Below, one piece after another: positions 5,817-8,847 of a stretch of 8,847 nucleotides of DNA. Source of the DNA: Candidatus Kaiserbacteria bacterium (GTDB taxonomy: Bacteria > Patescibacteriota > Minisyncoccia > Phycocordibacterales > UBA2100); the NCBI GenBank assembly GCA_026996985.1, contig JALWJR010000087.1, positions 1 to 8,847 of the forward strand, written 5' to 3'. The position numbers and the translations under genes were made by a program. Under the pieces are notes generated by a model, which worked only from the letters and a program-made list of their open reading frames with translations, was not told where the DNA came from and did not search any database. Numbering within the stretch: position 1 is the first letter of the stretch; each line of letters opens with the position of its first letter.

Positions 5817-6509
5817 ATGCAAGCTGTAATTTTAGCCGCAGGGTACGGAACAAGAATGAGGCCTCTAACATATCACGTTCCGAAACCCATGGTCAGAGTA
5901 TGCGGAAAAAACTTGGTTGAGCATAATTTGGAAAAACTTCCCGATGAAATAGACGAGCTAATTTTTGTTGTCGGATATTTGGCCGAACAAGTTAAAAACC
6001 ACTTTGGAGATTGTTATTTGGGAAGACCTGTAAAATATGTAAGGCAAAAAAAGATGAAAGGCACGGCACACGCTATTTCTTTGGTTCAATCTTTGGTGCG
6101 AGGAAGGTTTCTTATTATGATGGGAGACGATATTTATTCAAAAGAAGACATAGAAGAAGTGCTCAAGCATGAGAGATCAATACTTGTTAAGAAGGTTCAC
6201 TCCAAATTCAGCGGAGGAAAGGTTATCTTTGATGAAAACGGCAACTTCACCTCAATAGAAGAAGGGACGCATGAAAACGGAGGAGTTATAAACACGAACA
6301 TGTTTGTGCTGACTCCGGAGTATTTTAACTATCCCATGGTTCCCATTAAAGACGGGGAGGAGTTCGGGCTTCCGCAAACGGTTGTAAAAATGGCAAAAGA
6401 TTTTCCGATTAAAGTTGTTGAGGCTCAAAACTGGAAACAGATAAGCGACCTTGATGATGTAAAAGATTTTGAGCGTCAACTTAAAAAAGAGGGTAAGTGC
6501 AACTGCTAA
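5817..6509 (+). CDS. Sugar-phosphate nucleotidyltransferase (NTP_transferase family)
   Basis: The 230-residue protein has the nucleotidyltransferase fold that joins a sugar 1-phosphate to an NTP, making an NDP-sugar and pyrophosphate. Visible motifs are LAAGYGTRMRPLT (6-18) with Lys23-Pro24, the signature of glucose-1-phosphate thymidylyl- and uridylyltransferases; GTAHA (82-86) contacting the base; MGDDIY (102-107), whose Asp pair binds metal; and NGGVINTNMFVL (154-165), the sugar-binding strand. The length is that of the catalytic domain alone, with no left-handed beta-helix or acyltransferase extension. The C-terminus ends CNC, possibly a metal ligand or chance. It starts 8 nt after acetate kinase, without an SD, and is the last gene before a terminator. 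NDP-sugars would feed surface polysaccharide or peptidoglycan synthesis; the exact NTP and sugar cannot be read from the sequence. Confidence 0.82.
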   Translation: MQAVILAAGYGTRMRPLTYHVPKPMVRVCGKNLVEHNLEKLPDEIDELIFVVGYLAEQVKNHFGDCYLGRPVKYVRQKKMKGTAHAISLVQSLVRGRFLIMMGDDIYSKEDIEEVLKHERSILVKKVHSKFSGGKVIFDENGNFTSIEEGTHENGGVINTNMFVLTPEYFNYPMVPIKDGEEFGLPQTVVKMAKDFPIKVVEAQNWKQISDLDDVKDFERQLKKEGKCNC

Positions 6510-6517
6510 CTTTAGTA

Positions 6518-6550
6518 TGCCAGACAAGTTTTGTCAGGCATTGTCTTTTT
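6518..6550 (+). terminator. Intrinsic terminator of the phosphoketolase operon
   Basis: TGCCAGACAA (6518-6527) pairs with TTGTCAGGCA (6531-6540), a 10-bp stem with one A-A mismatch and a GTT loop. TTGTCTTTTT (6541-6550) follows. It begins 8 nt after the stop of the nucleotidyltransferase gene. Confidence 0.75.
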
Positions 6551-6557
6551 AAGAGTG

Positions 6558-6586
6558 TATGATATTATCATATGACAGTATCATAT
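6558..6586. promoter_or_regulatory. Candidate operator of the toxin-antitoxin pair (palindromic half-sites)
   Basis: Three TATSATA half-sites occur: TATGATA at 6558-6564, TATCATA at 6566-6572 and TATCATA at 6579-6585. The first two form a perfect 7-bp inverted repeat around one T. ATATGA (6570-6575) and TCATAT (6581-6586) form a second, overlapping inverted repeat. The two TATCATA copies are 13 bp apart. Ribbon-helix-helix antitoxins commonly bind such short repeated half-sites, and the block overlaps the -35 region, so autorepression is a good inference. Confidence 0.55.
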
Positions 6587-6600
6587 TAATTTTTAATTAT
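6572..6600 (+). promoter_or_regulatory. Putative leaderless promoter of the toxin-antitoxin operon
   Basis: ATGACA (6572-6577, 5 of 6 matches to TTGACA) is followed after 16 bp by TAATTA (6594-6599). The antitoxin ATG at 6608 is 8 nt downstream, so an mRNA starting near the ATG is predicted; there is no SD. An alternative start, TTGTCT (6541-6546) with TATTAT (6563-6568), would give a leader of about 30 nt. Both overlap the palindromic half-sites. Confidence 0.4.
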
Positions 6601-6607
6601 TTGGCTT

Positions 6608-6829
6608 ATGGTGACATTGTCCATACCGGTAGACAGGGAATTGGAAGAATTTATTGAAACAATGATAAAAAGCAAAAAAGCGGAAACGAAAGCGCAGGTT
6701 GTTCGCTTGGCTCTTAAGTTATTGAAAGAAGAAGAAGCTCTTAGAGATTTGGCGGAAGCGCAAATTGATGTTGTAAAGGGTAGAGTTTATAAGGGGGACC
6801 TGCAAAAACTTGCCAAAGAGTTGTCCTAG
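6608..6829 (+). CDS. Ribbon-helix-helix antitoxin (ParD/CopG-like)
   Basis: The 73-residue protein has the size and layout of a type II antitoxin. Residues 2-8 (VTLSIPV) form the N-terminal DNA-contacting beta strand. An amphipathic helix (10-23), a KAETKAQVVRLAL turn and helix (28-40) and a second helix complete the ribbon-helix-helix fold. The last 25 residues, rich in charged residues, would wrap the toxin. It probably neutralises the RelE/ParE-like product encoded next and represses the shared promoter through the half-sites at 6558-6586. A GTG two codons later is an alternative start, but it would remove part of the binding strand. The gene ends in TAG, as does its partner, while every other gene here ends in TAA; the pair may have a separate history, though the numbers are small. 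Confidence 0.75.
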   Translation: MVTLSIPVDRELEEFIETMIKSKKAETKAQVVRLALKLLKEEEALRDLAEAQIDVVKGRVYKGDLQKLAKELS

Positions 6830-6843
6830 TTTTTTTGTATTTT

Positions 6844-7107
6844 ATGATAGAGGTGGCGTATACAAAGAAGTTTATAAAAATGTTTTCAGCCCTTGACGAA
6901 GATTTGCAAGAAAGAGTGATTGAGAAAATAGAATTGTTTAAAAACCCTGAAAATCACAAGAATTTATCTGTTCACAAATTACACGGAAAACTTAAAAAAA
7001 TTTACTCATTTTCCGTTGATAGGAAGTATCGCATTGTTTTTCAGTGTGGTAAAAATAAAAAAGAGGACATTTTGCTTGTTGTGGGTGATCACGGTGTGTA
7101 TAAATAG
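6844..7107 (+). CDS. RelE/ParE-family toxin
   Basis: From the ATG at 6844 this is an 87-residue basic protein. The layout is that of the RelE/ParE superfamily: MIEVAYTKKFIKMF (strand and helix), LDEDLQERVIEKIELFKN (helix), NLSVHKLHGKLKKIYSFSV (strand pair), RKYRIVFQ (core strand) and ILLVVGDHGVYK (last strand). Such toxins either cleave mRNA on the ribosome or inhibit gyrase; family resemblance alone does not decide which. The His of the terminal GDH motif, catalytic in YafQ-type RNases, is kept, while the following residue is Gly where close relatives often have Asp. The gene lies 14 nt after the antitoxin stop. A TTG at 6835 would add three residues, but the ATG gives the family's usual MIEV start. 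No SD precedes either. It ends in TAG. Confidence 0.8.
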   Translation: MIEVAYTKKFIKMFSALDEDLQERVIEKIELFKNPENHKNLSVHKLHGKLKKIYSFSVDRKYRIVFQCGKNKKEDILLVVGDHGVYK

Positions 7108-7172
7108 ATGGGTTATAAGAAATTTCAAGGCGTCTTATTCTGACAAACACTTTTCTTTTTTAAGTTTTTGTG

Positions 7173-7178
7173 TATACT
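7173..7178 (+). promoter_or_regulatory. Putative leaderless promoter (-10) of the L25 gene
   Basis: TATACT lies 8 nt before the ATG at 7187 in the 79-bp gap after the toxin gene. The region upstream is T-rich without a good -35. No SD separates the hexamer from the start. A weak inverted repeat (ATAAGA/TCTTAT) in the same gap is too poor to call a terminator for the toxin gene. Confidence 0.45.
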
Positions 7179-7186
7179 AGTCAACC

Positions 7187-7822
7187 ATGAAGTTTTCAAT
7201 AAATGTACAACCGCGCGAGGCGGGACATAAAAACAACACATTGCGAAACGAAGGTAAGATACCGGCCGTTTTTTACGGTCCTCAAGAGGAGACGACACCG
7301 ATTGTGATCTCCGAGAGTGAATTTTTGAAAGTATTTAACAAAGCCGGAACATCCTCAATTATAAATTTGGAAGGAATTGGAGACACTAAAGAAGCTCTTG
7401 TTTATGATGTGCAATATCACCCTGTAACCGACAGAATTCTGCATGTTGATTTTTACATAATAGAACGCGGTAAAAAGGTTTCTGTTGAGGTTCCGCTTGA
7501 ATTTGTTGGTGAAGCTCCGGCTGAGAAGAAGGGTCTTATTGTAGTTAAGCAAATGCACGAACTTGAAATTGAGGTTCGCCCAAGTCAAATACCGCAATCA
7601 CTTGAAGTTGACCTTTCAAAATTGGAAGATCAAGACAGTGTAATTGTTGTGGGCGATATACGGTTGCCTGAATCCGCAGAGCCTTTGATAGATAAAGAAG
7701 AGATAGTTGTCTCTGTCGTTGCGCAACAGGAAGAGCCGGAAGAAGAGGAAGAACGTTCAGTTGAAGATGTTGAAATTGAGCAAAAAGGAAAAGAGGAGAA
7801 AGAAGAAGAAACGGAAAATTAA
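7187..7822 (+). CDS. rplY: Large-subunit ribosomal protein L25 / general stress protein Ctc (bL25)
   Basis: bL25 binds 5S rRNA in the central protuberance of the large ribosomal subunit. The 211-residue protein is the long Ctc/TL5 form. Residues 1-93 are the 5S-binding domain, with NTLRNEGKIPAVFYG (17-31), ALVYDVQYHPVTDRILHVDF (70-89) and the conserved HVDFY strand. Residues 96-180 form the second, all-beta domain, with VSVEVPLEFVGEAP and LEVDLSKLEDQDSVIVVGDI. The tail from 181 is almost all Glu, Lys and Gln and is surely disordered, as in many long L25 proteins. The gene is monocistronic: it has its own -10 element and ends at the hairpin at 7838-7865. The ATG at 7187 begins the family's usual beta strand, so the start is secure. 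Confidence 0.93.
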   Translation: MKFSINVQPREAGHKNNTLRNEGKIPAVFYGPQEETTPIVISESEFLKVFNKAGTSSIINLEGIGDTKEALVYDVQYHPVTDRILHVDFYIIERGKKVSVEVPLEFVGEAPAEKKGLIVVKQMHELEIEVRPSQIPQSLEVDLSKLEDQDSVIVVGDIRLPESAEPLIDKEEIVVSVVAQQEEPEEEEERSVEDVEIEQKGKEEKEEETEN

Positions 7823-7837
7823 ACCAATAAAGAACCT

Positions 7838-7865
7838 AAAAACCCTCCGTTTACGGAGGGTTTTT
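7838..7865. terminator. Bidirectional intrinsic terminator between convergent genes
   Basis: AACCCTCCG (7841-7849) pairs perfectly with CGGAGGGTT (7854-7862) around a TTTA loop. The stem is preceded by AAAAA (7838-7842) and followed by TTTTT (7861-7865), so it can terminate in both directions. It lies 15 nt after the L25 stop and 18 nt before the 3' end of the convergent transglycosylase gene. Confidence 0.9.
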
Positions 7866-7883
7866 AAACTTAAAACAAGCACT

Positions 7884-8847
7884 TTATTCTCTCAAGGTTG
7901 CTATATCAGCCCTGAATTTGTTTGCTCTTCTTACAACAGATTCACCATATTTGAACCTATATTTCCACCAAGCTCCGCCGGCATAGTATTTTGAAGCGGC
8001 ACATCTCTCTTGCAGTGTTTTTCGTGGAGCGATGTGGGCATATTTGTTTGCATAGTCGCGACAACCTTTTGAATAATACAGGTCTCTAAGATATACACCC
8101 GAAGCGATAAAAGCGTCTTGATTGGAAAACGGTGAAAGAGATTCGGGAGATTTGCCAAGAACTTTTGCGGCGGCATTGCGCACCGCAAGCCAAGTGGTTG
8201 GCATAAACTGAGCCGGCCCCATAGCTCCTCCGTATGCCCCATCTGAAGGGATAGGGCAGGATACAGGTGTTTGCGCCGGATCTTTTCCTATACCTTTCAT
8301 TATCTTCAAAAATGCGCTTTGCTGACTTTTTGACATAACTTGATATCCGTTTTTTGCAGTTCCATGCGGATTGGGTTGATTATATTTGCACTGCCCTATA
8401 TTACCTCCGATTTTTCCTTTATAACCGGATTCTTGAAACAAAACCGCCAGTAAAAAAGCGGCGTCTATTCCCAGCGCCTTTTCAAAAGGCTCTATCAAAG
8501 AGAGCGCGTCACCGAAGGATATTTTCTCGCCGGAGGCCACTTTAAAAATTCTGTTTCTTATCTTCGCTTTTATTGCCTCTTTTTCAGCTATCAGTTTTTC
8601 ATATTTTTCTTGTTCTTTTTTCGCCTTTGAAAGCAAGATGCTCCTTTCCAACTTTTTGCTGTTTACAAGAACAACTTCTTGTTCTTTTTGAGCTTTTAGC
8701 TCTTGCTCCCTTGCGGTACGCTCGGCAAGTTCGCTTTTCTGTTCTTCCGCTTCGTTTTTTAGTTTTACAAACTCGTCAAGATTTTTATTTAAATTCAATT
8801 CAATTGCCGAGTAATTGTTTAGGTCATCAAAAAAATCGGAAATTTTC
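7884..8847 (-). CDS. Coiled-coil lytic murein transglycosylase (partial, N-terminus off window)
   Basis: The frame is open from the stop at 7884 to the right edge (320 visible residues), so the true start lies outside; a TTG at 8798 is internal. Counting from that TTG codon, residues 5-85 are a highly charged Lys/Glu/Gln heptad-like coiled coil. Residues 95-304 are a lysozyme-like domain: ALGIDAAFLLAVLFQESGY (108-126) with the probable catalytic Glu123, then GAMGPAQFMPTTW (191-203), the signature of MltB/SLT-type lytic transglycosylases, and YYAGGAWWKY (271-280). Such enzymes cleave the glycan strand of peptidoglycan to 1,6-anhydro ends. Four cysteines (137, 181, 246, 266) in the domain suggest disulfides and hence export. 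A coiled coil before a wall hydrolase resembles PcsB-type proteins gated by FtsEX; that link is inference, as no FtsEX gene is visible. It is convergent with rplY and shares its terminator. Confidence 0.85.
   Translation of the reverse strand, partial: KISDFFDDLNNYSAIELNLNKNLDEFVKLKNEAEEQKSELAERTAREQELKAQKEQEVVLVNSKKLERSILLSKAKKEQEKYEKLIAEKEAIKAKIRNRIFKVASGEKISFGDALSLIEPFEKALGIDAAFLLAVLFQESGYKGKIGGNIGQCKYNQPNPHGTAKNGYQVMSKSQQSAFLKIMKGIGKDPAQTPVSCPIPSDGAYGGAMGPAQFMPTTWLAVRNAAAKVLGKSPESLSPFSNQDAFIASGVYLRDLYYSKGCRDYANKYAHIAPRKTLQERCAASKYYAGGAWWKYRFKYGESVVRRANKFRADIATLRE

Noticed and set aside
6835..6843. TTG at 6835 as the toxin start
   Set aside because: The ATG at 6844 gives the usual MIEVxYTKKF beginning of the family, and the three extra residues add nothing recognisable.
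7111..7140. Inverted repeat ATAAGA/TCTTAT after the toxin gene as a terminator
   Set aside because: The stem is only 6 A/T-rich base pairs with a 12-nt loop, and the T-rich stretch does not follow it directly.
7707..7994. Lys/Arg-rich 95-codon frame over the end of the L25 gene
   Set aside because: It is the shifted reading of the Glu-rich L25 tail (GAA/GAG read as AAG/AGA) and crosses the terminator hairpin.
8796..8798. TTG at 8798 as the start of the lytic transglycosylase
   Set aside because: The frame stays open to the window edge with the same coiled-coil-like composition (KISDFFDDLNNYSAIE upstream). The gene is cut by the window rather than starting here.
1..8847. Possible TGA recoding, because no gene ends in TGA
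   Set aside because: Ten stops (8 TAA, 2 TAG) are too few to show TGA is not a stop. No in-frame TGA occurs in any gene and glycines use GGN, so nothing suggests TGA-Gly or TGA-Trp.
1..8847. CRISPR array, tRNA, rRNA, insertion sequence, phage or defence island
   Set aside because: No spaced repeats, cloverleaf-like sequence, rRNA blocks, transposase or integrase motifs were seen. Apart from the toxin-antitoxin pair the genes are housekeeping or envelope genes.

Overview
The window looks like a chromosomal segment of a Candidate Phyla Radiation (Patescibacteria) bacterium, most likely of Parcubacteria type. This is inference from gene content and sequence style: A+T-rich DNA (about 40% G+C by eye), tightly packed genes, a TruB with no PUA domain, a phosphoketolase joined to a short acetate kinase, secreted peptidoglycan-binding and coiled-coil lytic-transglycosylase proteins of the sort common in that group, and no recognisable Shine-Dalgarno (SD) sequence before any gene. 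All ten visible stop codons are TAA (8) or TAG (2).

Layout. Positions 1-381 (minus) hold the 5' part of a membrane-anchored DUF4105/Lnb-N-like gene that runs off the left edge. It diverges from a secreted peptidoglycan-binding-domain protein (380-1009, plus), and the two start codons share one CATG. The plus-strand gene overlaps truB (981-1814), which is followed by an HD-domain nucleotidase-like gene (1829-2425). A second plus-strand unit starts from its own promoter at about 2460: phosphoketolase (2475-4811), acetate kinase (4798-5808, overlapping by 14 nt) and a sugar-phosphate nucleotidyltransferase (5817-6509). It ends at a hairpin terminator (6518-6550). Next come a type II toxin-antitoxin pair (6608-7107) with a palindromic operator candidate, ribosomal protein L25/Ctc (7187-7822) and a bidirectional terminator. 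Last is a convergent minus-strand coiled-coil lytic transglycosylase (7884-8847) whose N-terminus lies beyond the right edge.

How the genes fit together. Phosphoketolase makes acetyl phosphate from xylulose 5-phosphate or fructose 6-phosphate, and acetate kinase turns it into ATP and acetate: a compact energy module suited to a fermentative organism with few pathways. Three genes concern the cell envelope (Lnb-N-like, peptidoglycan binding, lytic transglycosylase). Two concern translation (TruB, L25).

The most interesting signal is regulatory. At least five genes carry a -10-like hexamer only 6-8 nt before the start codon and lack an SD, which predicts leaderless mRNAs. At 367-394 two such promoters face each other around a shared start codon. 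A perfect 18-bp palindrome followed by a T-rich tract also sits inside the 3' end of truB. No CRISPR array, tRNA, rRNA, insertion sequence or clearly novel multi-gene system was found.
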